The translations under genes were made by a program, and so were the position numbers. Below the pieces are notes generated by a model. That model did no database searches and was not told the DNA's origin. It was given only the letters and a program-made list of their open reading frames with translations. This document shows positions 34,465-48,300 of a stretch of 64,000 nucleotides of DNA, piece after piece. Each line of letters starts with the position of its first letter. The stretch's first letter is position 1. The stretch is from Gavia stellata (lineage: Eukaryota > Chordata > Aves > Gaviiformes > Gaviidae): contig NC_082608.1 in assembly GCF_030936135.1 (NCBI RefSeq), positions 5,801,035-5,865,034 on the forward strand. Reading direction: 5' to 3'.

Positions 34465-36194
34465 GCGTGCGTTTATAAATTCTTTATTGAAAAATACACT
34501 TGCAATATTTTCATACAAAGTAACGCAAATGGTACAGAGTAACAATCGTCTGACAATTTCATAAATATTTTTACAGAAACATCTACACAATTTCTTGACT
34601 TCAGCCTTTTTGTTACGCAGGTAAGAATGAAAGATGCTTTTATTTTACTTTAATTGAATTTACAGTGGAATTAAGTCCTAAATTTTCCCATTATTCAGAG
34701 GAGCAGGAATGACTGAAAACATGGAGCTTTTAACTTGTGCTTCCTTATAAAAACTTGTAGAATCCGAGTGTGCTACACTGTACATGAACACCACAACTGT
34801 CCCCAGTTACATCTTTGAAAAGGAGTAAATAGGTGTTCTCTGTGCTGGTTATTAGCGAGTTTAATGCTTTCCTAATAAGTCTGGTATTTTGGAACTATTT
34901 TAAATGAAAACAACTAGTAAGTCTTAATATATGCACCACTTTCTTGTCCTGTTAGTAGGGGAGAGATTTCTCCCAGGCAGCCTGATTTAGTCCATTAAAA
35001 AACCCAAACAAAAAAGCTAAGTATATGTTTTTAGAGATGGACACCACCGTCCTTCTACTGAGTAAGCGAGGTGGCCAGTTCCTGACTCTTAAGAAAAGCG
35101 ATCTGAAAAAACATTCCAAGCATATAAAATTCCTTGAAAAAAGCAAACATCCCTCACTTCCTGCATTCATTACTGCATATACATCAAGTTAAAATAAATT
35201 CCTAATGCCATTTGCTGAAGAGGGGAGCGACGGGATGTCAATTTGAAAATAAATACAAAAGTCAAATTGCTTCAATACAGAAAGAGAGCTGAAGTCAGCT
35301 TTTGAAAAAATAGTCACGTTTAGAAAGTGCCATTGCAAATATACAGCAAAACTAATCTGCCTTAAAATGACGCTTCACAGCCCTATCAAAAGTGCCACCT
35401 TTTGAACATGAGTTCACTTTAAAACATTGCACAGCTACAAACAATGCATAAACAAAATTACCTACCTTTATACAACAAGGTGCCCAAACATTAAAGCAAA
35501 ACAACGTGATGGTTTTCAGGGGCACGTGAAAGATCCAGAATATGGAAAGGATCCATTCAGACAGCTTCCTTCAGGGCTTAAAAAGATGATTCCCATCTTC
35601 CCTTTCCAAGCAGAACTGGACTTGGCTGGGATATGACTGGTTAGTTGTCATTTTTGTGGAGGTCGTTGTTGTTAGAACCCAGACACTGTTGACTATGGTT
35701 ACCTTGGTGCAGCGCTCCCCTGTCTGATGCACCCGTAACTTTCTAGTCCAAAGATGAAAATGGTAAAGCACTGACAAAAACAGCGTTAAGTGGCCTGGTT
35801 AGAGCAAACAGATTTAAATACCTGTTGCCAGGGAGAAAGCGTAGAATAGAAAGCTGTATGTGGGATGTGTTCTCCAAGCGCCAAAAAGCTCTTCAGCTGC
35901 TTTCCGTAGCCCGAGCCTGGAGATGGATCCCTTGCCGTAGGATTAGCTTAACCATGGGGTGAGGCAGATCACAGGATTTGAAGCCTATCCTCGCTGTCCC
36001 GGCGTGGTGGGAGACTCCTCCCACCCCTTCCTGACAAGCAGAGAGGCTCAGCGCAGTCACAGCAGGGCCGTGCGGGGCGGAGAGGACAGCCTGGCTGAAG
36101 ACGCTGGCAAAGGCCTGGTGAATCCGTGCGAGGCGCTGAGCAGCCCGGCCCAGCGGGCCAGCAGCGAGGGAACACCTGTGCTGGAATGCTGGGC
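34465..36194 (-). other. RBL2: RBL2 3' UTR
   Basis: The region of about 1.7 kb lies between the TGA at 36195-36197 and the AATAAA at 34483. No exon or long open frame of interest is in it. Confidence 0.6.
34483..34488 (-). terminator. RBL2: RBL2 polyadenylation signal
   Basis: TTTATT on the + strand is AATAAA in the RBL2 sense. It lies about 1.7 kb after the RBL2 stop and is the last clear hexamer before the intergenic space. Confidence 0.65.
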
Positions 36195-36365
36195 TCAGTG
36201 GGACCCTCTGTCGTTCGCTACATCCTGTAGTCGTCTTAACAGAGCCGTGTGATTCTCCTGGCAGATTCGCTTAGCTGGTGCCTCAGTACCATCTTCTAAG
36301 AGAATGCCTCTCTTCTTCGTTGGAGTTTCTCCAGTTCTAACCATGCTGTTAATTTCCTTTAGCCT
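36195..36365 (-). CDS. RBL2: RBL2 exon 22 (terminal)
   Basis: The exon starts RLKEINSMVRTGETPTKKRG and ends LLRRLQDVANDRGSH then TGA. It is 171 nt, in phase 0, and forms the C-terminal E2F/LIN52-associated tail region. Confidence 0.96.
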   Translation of the reverse strand, partial: RLKEINSMVRTGETPTKKRGILLEDGTEAPAKRICQENHTALLRRLQDVANDRGSH

Positions 36366-39300
36366 CTGGAGAGAGGAGGGGGAAAAAGAAAGAATTATCT
36401 CCCATTGTTGTGACTACCAAAATACAAAGTGAACTTTTGTTACAGTGGGATTACATATGCTTGATTTCTGGAGAGCTGTACTGTACAAAGTGCTGCCTGT
36501 GCCAGACTAACCTGTCTAGTCACTGTACTGGTCTTTCCATTACTGTGTGCTACTCTTACTCAGACTCAAACAAACAAGCCTGTTGTTTCAGCGCGTGTAG
36601 AGCTGAAAGCCCTTCCATCCATAGTCATGATGGTTATCTTACACCATGGATGCAACAATTCCTATCTAGAATGAAGATGCTTTTCAGGGAAGATCTCTGC
36701 TTCATTCTCGGTGACCAGAGATCACAGGATTCAGCCTGTTACATACGCACCTGGTAAGTCTTTGCATGTTAAGAGCCATTTGTTGGTGTGTGTCCCCCCA
36801 GCAGGTAGATAAGAGGGTGTGATTGTACTTAATGTCCTGCTCCTTGAACAGTCTCCATAGCAAGTAACCCATCCGTGACCTGAAAGCGAAGGGTGCCGTG
36901 CCGCGCCTCCCAAGTCTTTCATGTACCAGTACAGAGAGTAACTTTTAAAAGTACGCACGTAGCTTAGACACCTAATTGCTTTACAGCTTCTTAGATACCT
37001 GAACTGACAGTTTGAAGAGCGTGAGGTGAGAAAGTACATGTTAGACAATGTAAACAGCAAGGTGTGTAGCACAGCCTGCTCTAATTTCACTACCAAAAAA
37101 AAAAGGTAGAATTAAGGATTTATGAAAGCAAACTCAAACCCTTTAGTCTCACCTTAGATGGGCTGCTGCTGAAATAATAGAATATTTTCTCTCGAGGAGA
37201 GAGAGTAGACTCGGTTTTATGTGGCGAGATGTACACTGGGTGATTCTGGGACAGCTGTATCCTGCGAGGGGAGCTGATCCTTACAAACGGGTAGGGTGAG
37301 AGCGGAGGAGAATCGGTCTGCTCAAGAGAAAATGAAGATCACTCAGTAGTTGGTAGCTGATCTCGGCTGTCACTAGAGGAAGGCTTTTGTGAGTTGGTCA
37401 CCTTAAACACAGTTTAGTTTTTTTCCACTAACGTCATACCATGCACGTTTAGAACAGATGCAAGTTTTGTCATGTTACTAGGCCAGATCAGTATTTTTTT
37501 TTATTTACTTTTCTAAGCCTGTCTGAGGCTAGTGGATGACATTGCTCAGTGCTGTGTATTTCATACAGGAGGAATCAGCAAACAGGCATCAAAAGTACTT
37601 GATATTTCAGTGGCAGAGTATGTCCTTGAAGTGAAATTATTGTCATTAAAAAAAAAATCCCTTGAATTTGCTTAAAGGGAGTACTTCAAGTACTTAGCTA
37701 AGAGTACTTTACTGCTTGTATGGTAAAAAAAAAAAAATCTATTTACTAACAAAAAGCACATAATTTAACTTACTGCATTTGAAGTGTACTTCAGGGCAAA
37801 TTCTTTAATCTGCTCAATGTAGATATTGTTATAGAATTGTATGAGGTCCCCTCGCTCTTCCTCCTCGGTGTCACTGTTGGCACCTGTCAGTCGGGTGGGA
37901 GTCGGGGGAGCGCTGCTGGGCTGTGGAACAGGCAGGGTGCTGCTGGATCGCATTACTGGGCTGGAGTCTCTGCTAGCTGTAAAGGTGAGAGCCATCGCCT
38001 TTATTCACCCTCCGCTGTTTAATGCACATCAATCACTTTAATCCCAGACATCTGGCTGCATACAAAATCCGTGTTCCAGATGTTTAAATTGCAGCATTGT
38101 GACAGTGAATCTGGTGTCACTATCAGCGATGCTAATTTTGTTCCCTTATCACATACTGCTTTTTTATAAGGAAAGATGCTAAAGACCAGCAAACTGCTGA
38201 GTACATGTGCAGAAACACATTTGATTTCTAACTTCTTACTGGATAAACTGCAAGTGGCTTTTCTGTGTAAGCAGAGTTTCATTACTGTGTAAGCAGAGCT
38301 AAAACTCCATTTTTCAGGCATTTGTGCTATACTTTTAACAGTAGCTCTTTCTTGTTGCCAGCTGGCACAATTTCAAATACGGAACAGCAGTCATTTTCAG
38401 CCAGTAGTAGAAATATTTGGCTTGGTAGTACTTCCTGCTGGTTTAATGTGGGAAGTTGCAAAATATATATATAATTTTTTCCTCCCCTCCCTGCCACTTG
38501 TCTGTGACAGAAAACATTAATACCTACAGTTTATACCGTCATCTGTGAAGTATCTTGAAAACTGGTGGTAGGAATATGCAGCATCACTTACTTGCTTTCC
38601 TTTATGAAGTTAATTCAAGGAAAATGTGTCAGTTCAAATATCAAGGAAAGAATCTTCAGAGATGTCAGGTATGCTAAAACAGATGCTGTGGGTGGCTGGT
38701 TTGTTCCTGTCTCTGAAGACAGCCAGCTGCTGCAAAAGAAACTGCTGCAGCTCCATGACCGTATTAAGTAAGAGTAGCTGTGAACATGGGCTAGCGCTGC
38801 TTTCCTATCATTCTACGACGTGTGGTTTGGTGTACAAACTGAACTCAAGGAGTTCAGGCCAGCCGTCGTGGTAAACTCTTAAGGTAAGCTCCTGTGGTGA
38901 TAGGTTCAAAACTGTCAAAGTGGGTGTAATACTGAGCTTGAGTTGTAGCAGCTCTTAAATGTTATCAAAATATTCTTAATTGTGTCCAAGCTTACCAAAG
39001 AAGGAACTGTTTGGGGTGGGGCGACACAAAATCCAACTCTTACTTCAAGCACACTGTTTTGGAAATGCAATTAAAACCAAACATCTGGAATCACTCACTT
39101 CTTTCTTTGTTTCTCTCTTTACTTCTATCTGTAGGCGAGTTCTGTTGGCTGCTGCTATCACTGCTGCCAGAGCGGCGGCGGCATCTCCTGCCTTTTATCA
39201 GGACACTCCGATATACCTTCAGGGAGAAAGAGGAGCATAACGAAGGAAGGATGATCAGATGTGCAGTTACATAGTCAGGAACAATAGTCTGTGTGATACA

Positions 39301-42300
39301 TCTGCTTTTAGAAACTCCATTGTGGTATCAAATCACTTCTTACAGGCAAAAAACCAGCCTCCTAAGAGGAGTGTTATCCAATAGGCACGGCCTCCTTAGG
39401 TTTTAAGTAAAGATATTTTCTATTTTAGATATAGTTTAGCATAAAAAGCTTTTAATAGTGCAGGATTCTGGATATGACTGCTGTCTTTTGAAGAGAATGG
39501 CTCACAGACTGCGTTCATTTAATACTAAAAGTTACTTTAAAAAGTGATCCATTCCTAAAATAGAACTAAGGCATTTAATAAACCAGATACAGTATTGCTT
39601 AATACTAACTGTACTTACATGACTCTTGGCTTGTGGTTGTGTCCGATAGCAGCGCATAATGTTCTGAAATGATATGTCTTCCTTAGTAACCTAAGAGTAG
39701 ATGAACAGAAAAGGTTAATAGTTTTTCTGTGGGTTTTTTTGTTTGTTTGGGAGTGTGTGTGTTGTTTGGTTGGTTTTGGGTTTGGTTGTTTCTGAGGAAT
39801 TGCAATCTTTGGAACGTTAAGTCTTAAAGTTGTTTTTTCTCTATTCACCTTACCTTAGCCATTACATAGATGGCACACATCAGCAGCTGATCCAAATGTC
39901 TATCCATCATGATTTCAGGGCAGTGCACCAGGGAATACTCAAAACATGTCCAGATCTTTTTCCGCAGCTCATCAGATATATCGAGTTTGACACAGAGATC
40001 TCTCAGACGAACACTAGCTAAGTGATACACCTGTTGAAATGGAGACTGTGCTTAGGGCCACAGCAATACTGCTTTTCTTACCCAGCTAAAGGGTAGTTCA
40101 GACTTGCACACGGTGTAGAACTTGTGCAAATAATAAGCCAAAGGAAGAATAATGAAATTTAACTTTTTTGCTTACAAGACACAGACATTCCCCGTACTGG
40201 TATTGATGCCAAGAAAACATAAGAATTACCCTGAGCGCAGGAAGGGTACTGCATAGCCTACAGCAACCACTGGATTGAATAAACTAGAATGTCTCAAAGG
40301 TGAATTTCTTTCTTTTAAAGAGCCTTAAAGAAAATGGACACCTTTAAGTACCTGCTGGCCAAGTACATAATCTACTTCACAACTCCTGGTGGCTGTGGTG
40401 ATAGTCTACTCCTTTGCTAGTGAGAAGTTGCCTGCATAAGAAAACTACTCTTCAGGTATGTCCATGAATAGACAAAGGGTATAGATTAACTTTTAACTTG
40501 AATATTCTCTGATTATTACTAATAATAAGTACATATTTTAAAAATCACTGAAGACTTACCAAAATATAAGCTAAGCAAAGCACAAATTAGACTGAAAAGT
40601 ACCTTTCTAAAGAAGAGTGAAAGTGAGCCCATCTTCCGGGGCCTGATGGCCGCGGCAGTGGTAAATTGCTGGGTTTGTCTGTGCTCTCCAGGAGAGATCT
40701 GCTGGACAGTTACCTGGCCTGGTAACTGCAGTGTTGCCCCGGTCATCTGAGTGTTCAGGGTACCAGCAAGAGTCTGGGCACTGAGAGGCTGAATGGGAGC
40801 AGAGACAGCCTGAGGCTGGGTACCTACATTTACTTGGACTGGGAAGAAAGTTATTCCTCCATTTTCATTGGCAATACCTGTAATTTAAGAAAAAATGTCT
40901 GAAATAAGAGCAAGTTGAAGTGTGGGGGGGCGCTGTGTGATTGTGGGTTGTTGTGGTTTTGTTGGGTTTTTTTTAGAATTCAGTAATTCTTTTATTAGTT
41001 GCTTATAACTCTATATTTAGTATATATGAAATTGTTTTATCAAAGTACTTTGGACTTTTCATCATCAGGAGACAAGAAGATAATGGACTTACAAGTTTTT
41101 AATACTAATGCAACTTTTATCCCGTGCTAGTTCAGGTAGGAAGGCTTACTGAAATAACTAAGTTTTATAAAGTAGATGGTGGCAGTCACAACATCCTTGT
41201 GCTGTACATGTTCTGTCTCTAAATTCTGCTTATCTGTTCATACAATTCTTCCCAATTATGAATCCTTAAACATACTTTTTTCTCCACTGGCATGCTCTTC
41301 CCCCCGCCCCTTACTGTGTACTAATACTCTGATGGGAACAAGCCTGAATAATTCTACAGCGGCTTTTCTCTCACCTTGTACTGGTATTGTAACAGTTTGC
41401 CCGTTATTGGCTGTTACAGTGGCAGTTGCCACTGTAACCAGCGTCTGGCCGGGCACAGGAGTTACTGACATGGCGTCGGGATTCATGTTCTGCACAGGCA
41501 CCGTATTTACCACGGGCTGTTGGGAAACTCTTACTGGAGTTCCACTGTCAGAGGTGGTATTATCGTTGTCAACAAACAGTCGTCGTCTTGTAGGATTGGC
41601 TGTAGGAGAACTGTATCTGTCATACAGGGTAGTTGGAGAGGATGAAAGGCCTGCGGATTGAAAAAAACCACGTGTGTATATATAACTCTTGTTGTGTAAT
41701 CCCTTATTATACAAATGCATGACAGAAATCTAACGAGAACCAAAATATGTCATGCAAGGCTCTTCAGCAAACATTTTTAAGAATTCCTTATGTCTACATT
41801 TGTGGCTTACAGATTGCTTTTACAGATAACTTAATCTCAAATAATGCTGTCTTTAATGTTTTTCTAAGCTAATTATTATGTTTTATTTTTACAGAGAAAA
41901 AGTTTGAGACTTCACCTAACTAAATATATAGTGGCGCTTCTGTTCTGGTATAACAATAAAGCAAACTGTTCAAGTGCTACTGATTAGAACATGAGTAGTA
42001 TGTGTGTGTATAAATATTAATTAACATATACATCATGTATACATAAATTTATGCTGTTTATATACTTAACCTCCTGAAAACACCCTATCAAAACAGCCTT
42101 TTGTTGACACTGAAATAATGAGTGCATTGGTCTTAGACCTCTGACCTAACTATGTGCAATAGAAATACCATTTACAAGTGCGTTTGCAGTTAACCGTACA
42201 GTGACGTTAAAGTGGCTTCCTTGCTGTACACCACTTACTTAGATTTAAAAATTAAAGCTGTGGTCTAAGAGGTGTAAGTATGTTATGCTTAAAAAAGTCT

Positions 42301-45300
42301 CACCTTTTCCTAGTCCTCCACTTTCAGCGCGAACCTCGTTTATTCGTCTTGGTGTCAATGGTGAACCTACAACGCTGTTCCCAGCAGATCTCTCAAAGTA
42401 CTGAGGTGGCATTACCTAAAATATTTATACTTTTATTAGAGTGTCTGTATCACAGATTGACTACGTAACAAATTTTTAAAAGCTTCTGCACTAGATATTT
42501 TGCACGGAAAAACGGTATGGGAAAAAAATAAGAACGCTGAAAAACTTACCATAAGCCTAACTACAACTTAGTAGTGATTGTACTAGTCTAGAAGATAGAA
42601 CACTGTAATAATCCTTCTGTGACTACAATTAAAAGTCTGTACTTCTTGCCATGTTTCTTCTTGTCTAGTAATCTTTTCAAGTGTATGTGACTAGTCCAGA
42701 CCTTCCCTGCTTGTCCGTTTTGTTCGTTGTTCTGCTACGCTATGCAAATACTGGGTGAGAATTATCTCAGCTACACCTCTCCATTTTGATTGTCTCTCTA
42801 GAGCTGTCCATGAACAGACCAGAGCACACTACATTTATTATTTTCTCAGCACTGATTAGCTTGTAGGGTGAAACTGAAAGTTGGACATGTAAAGCCTCTC
42901 CTTCAGGGGGTAAGGTCCACTCTCTACCATCCCATCTGATTAGGAAACCTATGTAAAACATACAAAGAAGTGCTTACCTCTTCGCAACTAGGAACTTTGT
43001 TTTCATTATCTCTGATTCTGTCCCACAATATGGATTCCTGTTTCCATGCCATACTTTCTAAGATCTGTTCTTCAATATGATTAAGGTGTTTTACTACTTC
43101 CCGACAAAGGCCATCCTCTGCTCTAATGAAAACCTCAATTACCTGTAAGGTGGATAATGATGATCAACATAATGTACTTGTTTCATATATTTCTTCTTAC
43201 AGAAAGATCTAATTCCTGATTTTCAATGAAGAAGAGACTATTAAAAATATTAAGGCTGCATTACTATGACTCAGTCATATGTTGTCTTGCGGTTTTATCA
43301 GAAGACAGGTATTTGTATCTTTCTAAACAAACAGACATGTCAAGCACTGTTGCAGAACAGCTGCAACAGTAGCTCATGATAAAATGATAATCCATTACTT
43401 ACTTGGACACTGCTCCTGTGTTAAACTGCTAACAGTATTCTGATTTTTAAATGCCCAAGACACACCCCAGAATGACAGACACTTGGGCAGTATTTTTTCA
43501 ATACGAAAAGGAGTGAAGCTGAGAATGAAGGATTAATGTCTAAGTTAACATCTAGAGAAGGAGATTACTACTTAATGTAAGTAAGTCAATAGAGTACTCA
43601 TGATCAGCATTTCTAGCTATCAAACACTTTACCTTATAAAAATGATAAACTGGAATGTCAAATATTTCAGTGATGAACAAGAAGTTTCCAGGTGGCTTAT
43701 ATGTAAAGGTAATTATCTCAAGGCAACATGCCAGCAGAGACCTATGAAACACATCTTGCTCCAGGATTGCCTGCAAGAGAGTTGCAAATTTTAATGCTTA
43801 ATTTACAGTGTAACTATAGAACAGTAAAGTGCTTTCTATTCTGCATCAACAGCAAGATTATCAAACTTACTTATAAAAAGAGATCTGGTTTTGTAAGAGA
43901 CAGACCAGAATCCAAAATGAGACATCTTTACTGATTAAAGATTTCTTATCTTTGTGTTTGCAAACACAAATGATTTCTTGTATGCTTTTTCTTCCATTCA
44001 CGTGTACTTAGAGGCAGCTTTTCAGAGATTTACCCTCATTTTAAATAGATGTCTGTTCTGCTTTACAACTGCTTTCCTTTTTTATAGGTCCAACTTTAAA
44101 AATAAGGTACAATTGGATTAGTTTTCCTTACAGATAAGTCAGTGTCTCCCAGTCTCTTCCTCTCTTGCTCAATGACTGACTCCAAGACCTTGTAGTATAG
44201 CACCTCAGCACGACGAAAATGCTTACTAGCAACATCTGCAGGAATTTTGAAATAGAAACGATATTGTGAAATGCGATAGAATTACATTCTTTATCTTAAG
44301 CTATAGCAATACAACAATGTAGTAGCTTGTGTGGATTTCTGTGCAGCTGCGGCTACAATACTTTCAGAACTAAACCATTTAATTTAGAGTTAGCTTAGGA
44401 ATTCCTCTTCTATGCTGCACTGACATGTGAATGCAGAGCAGAGTAACTTACTACTCAACCCAGATTTTGATGGGAACACCATATATAAAAGCAACCCTTA
44501 ACATTGCTGTAACATTGAAGCATTGGAAGAGGCTGCCCAGGGAGGTGGTAGAGTCACCATCACTGGAGGTGTTCAAGGACCGTGTGGACGTGGCACTGCG
44601 GGACATGGCTTAGTGGGCATGGTGGGGTTGGGTTGGTGGTTGGACTTGATGATCTTACACGTCTTTTCCAACCTTAATGATTCTGTGAATGTAATGGACA
44701 TACTTCAAGTTCAGAAAATACATTGAAAAGTGTACCTATATGGATCCAACTTGCACTGTGCAAAAGAAAACACTGAAGCAACTATGCTGACAAGAACAAA
44801 GGCCCTATTAAGAAACAAGAAGGTCAAGAGCATCCTCCTCATTTTTAATCCGTCTTCATGCACTTCGCAAATCTTGACAACTTTGCAAATAATACTTTGT
44901 GTTTACACTGGCAGGGTTTTAATAATATCCTTACTAACCCATCCTTGTATGTAAGCAAAAATTGCTGTAGGACTTTTTAAAGACTACAGCTAGGCCGATT
45001 TTTCACTACTGTCACAGAAATCTGTGCCATCGCTATTGTAATTGAGAGAAAAAGTGGTACCCTTAAGAGCGCTTTTCGTTTCACTTCTGTAGCAAAGCCA
45101 GTATCAACGAATACCAGTGATTTAAGCTAAGGCTGATTATAAAATTGTATGCAGGGTTTAATTTTGCCATGTCTTAAGAATACCAGGAAAAGACAAAAGT
45201 AATAGAAAAGACTCTTATGCTAAAGCATAACCTGTAAGTAAAACTGTAAGTTAGTTACTTCCAAGAGATCAATGTGGTTACAGGCATTTTAATTCTTATC

Positions 45301-48300
45301 TGTATAAGTAAAATGTTTCCCACCTTTGGAAAAATTACTGAATTCTCCTTCAGACTGCATGCTCTGGCAGTATACTTCATACATTTCTTTTACTCTGTTT
45401 GCAATAGATTGAGAAGGATCTCTGGAACATGACCTGAAAATAAAAACTAAACATGCTCAACATACTATTCCTACCGAAGACAAAAAATAAAAAAAATCTA
45501 CCAACTATTTTTATAATATGATGAAAGCATGAAACTGAAAATATATTGCATAGCAATACAAACACGCCCATATGTGCCTAACTGTATATGTACCATAAAA
45601 TGTCCACAGCATATTATTGTATATATTGTGGTAAATATGCACATCTTTTAATGATCAGGGATAAATATTTAAAGTAGCATTTTCCACATGATATAAAAAC
45701 TGTTTTAAAATATATTGAACCCAAAGCAACAGTTTATGTACATCGAGAATAGATTTTATTTTGCATCTCCTCCAGTATGGAGTGATTTGCTAGGTAGTCA
45801 GATTTGCTAGGTAGGAAGAAGAAAAGTCTTGAAAATTTTATATTAGTGGTTTGCTGTTAGAGAAGCTCAGAACTGTTGAGTTTAAAATGTTGTATGTTCT
45901 TAGAGCCATCGATCTCTTAAGGACAAAGGTGTCTAAATAAAGAGAACATCTTTTGAGTTTTCAATGTCTTCTGGGTCCTATTTTACTCCAGAACCTTTCA
46001 AGACTGACTCACATTTTAAATTACACTGTTTAGCATTAACATTTATTATTAAAACTATTTAAAAAACAGAATTATTTGGTTAGCTAAACATCAAACTTAC
46101 CTGAGTATTTGCTCCAGATTTTCACTGGGGGCATTTTTCAGTCCTGCCAGCATCGTATGAAGGCGGCTCAAACTGTATGTTGCTATGGAAACAGGTGTCA
46201 CATACGGGTTGCTCTCTTTAATATACTTGCGGCCAGTAAGTGGGGTTGTAATCCTAAGTGATTTGGACTAGAAAGACAAAAAATTAAGCATATAACTGTA
46301 CATTATTACAAAACTTAGATGCAGGTCATAACCTCGAAGTGTCTGTAGAATGCTTTCTTACCCTGTGTTATGATACACGCCTGGAAAAAAGACCAGGAGT
46401 CAAACAGCCCAAACTAGTTCATCTCTCAGATAATAGCCAGCAATGAACGATTTATCTGCATCACTTGGATGTCTGTATCAAACAGTACTGTGTAAACAAA
46501 AAGGATGCGACCTCACACTGAAATGCAGATACTGGGAGTGAAGTGTGAAACAACTAGGCCAATCAAAAAAAAAAACCCAGCAGTGCCCTGCTGTCCCCTG
46601 AGTACCAAAGGTAGCTGTAGCTCACAGGAAAAGATCTCCTTTCAGCAGGTCTAACTCTTAACATGAAAAGTCCTCCTGAACCTAATAATTAGCATTTTAA
46701 TTCATTTGCATCAGATCAAGCTATCACATCAAAATAATTTAACATGAAGGATGTTCCTTCAATTAGTGTATAGCAAAAATTATGCATCTTCTAATTGTCT
46801 AAGCACACAGTTACTTAACCAAGAAATGCTTTCCTTATTTTCATGAATAAATTACATTTTGCAGTCTTTTCACCACAAAGTCTAGCTCCCAATACTCCTC
46901 CCATTTTCCTCACGCACTCCTAAGTGTGTTTTTTTCTGTCTCCATACCCTGCCAGGAAAGATGGTTCCCCCAGCCCCCAGAGCATGCAACAGCACAAGCA
47001 TTGCAGCTGCAGGTTGCTGTCTTACGGGCCACCCTGTTTCATCACTACAGAAACCTACAAGAGTTATGCGCCCAGAACTATGCCAGCAAAACAGTGGTTT
47101 ACTATGTCTTTAAATAGATCAGAAGTGAAGATTTAACTATTTGCACTGATTTTGCAGATCAGGTTATTTTGATCTTTTCTCTCTGGAATGTTGAAAGCCA
47201 TTAACCAACTCTCCCTCTGGAACAAGGTCACATAACTATTTCAGTGATCTAGACTGTTTCACCCTTTTGCTCTCTGTAATCTAATTGTGCTAATACAGCT
47301 TATATCCTTCTTTATTTGCCTGTCTTGTATCCTTCTTCCTTTAAGATACCTTTTCGATCTTCAGGAACATTTTGATATTCTGTAATCACAAATATATATG
47401 TCTGCATTCAAGCCAGTGCCTGTTTTTCAATAGCTATTCTAGTCACACGGAGGTCCTGATATTTTTATAGGTCTTCACTTTATTGATCTGAAACATGCAG
47501 TGTTCTTTATCCTCTCAAAGACCATATTCTATGCTATTTTGTTAGTCATATATAAAGACATATCTATGTATCATGCTTTTAGGCAAGCAAGGTGAAAACC
47601 ATTCCCTAGTGATTGAATTAAAACTGTAAACAGATGTAATAATATCACCTGAATCACATCTGTTAAAAGGAAACAAAAAGTATGCATAGAGCAAAGTGCT
47701 GAGCAGCTTTGTATATGTTAAACAAAAAACTCTGCATATGGGACAGAGATGAGAGGGAAGGGGAAGTTGGACAGACAGGTCCAGGGGGACCCAACAACTG
47801 CACGACAATTCAGCACCTGCCAAACCACCATGGAATTGCCTGTTCTGTTGTGCTTGAAAATCTTCACCTAAAGATTTACCTAAAGATACCTCTTTAGGTA
47901 ATTACCTAAATATTCTCTATACTGGATTTAATCAAAGAAAACCCAATGCATGGACAAATTCTGTCCAAAAAAACCCCAAAGTAAACAATATATCTAACCA
48001 ATTACAAAATCTCACTCAGCTATGCCGTGTACGCTCCCAGATCACCTTGAACAATAAAGATGGTAATTTTTAGTAGCTGCTTCTCTTCGTCAGACATAGA
48101 CTAACTCAGCTCATTCTCCTTATTAAAAACAGCAACACAGACCATACCATACTCACCCTATCAAAGTGCTGCTGCAAACTGTGCTTCACTTGTACTCGTT
48201 CAGCTGTTTCCATTCCTGAAGTTGTATTTAAGCACCTTGTGAGAGTTCCAATTTCTTCATCTGCATCCTCCCCAAGAAATATTCGCTCATCGAGATTTCC

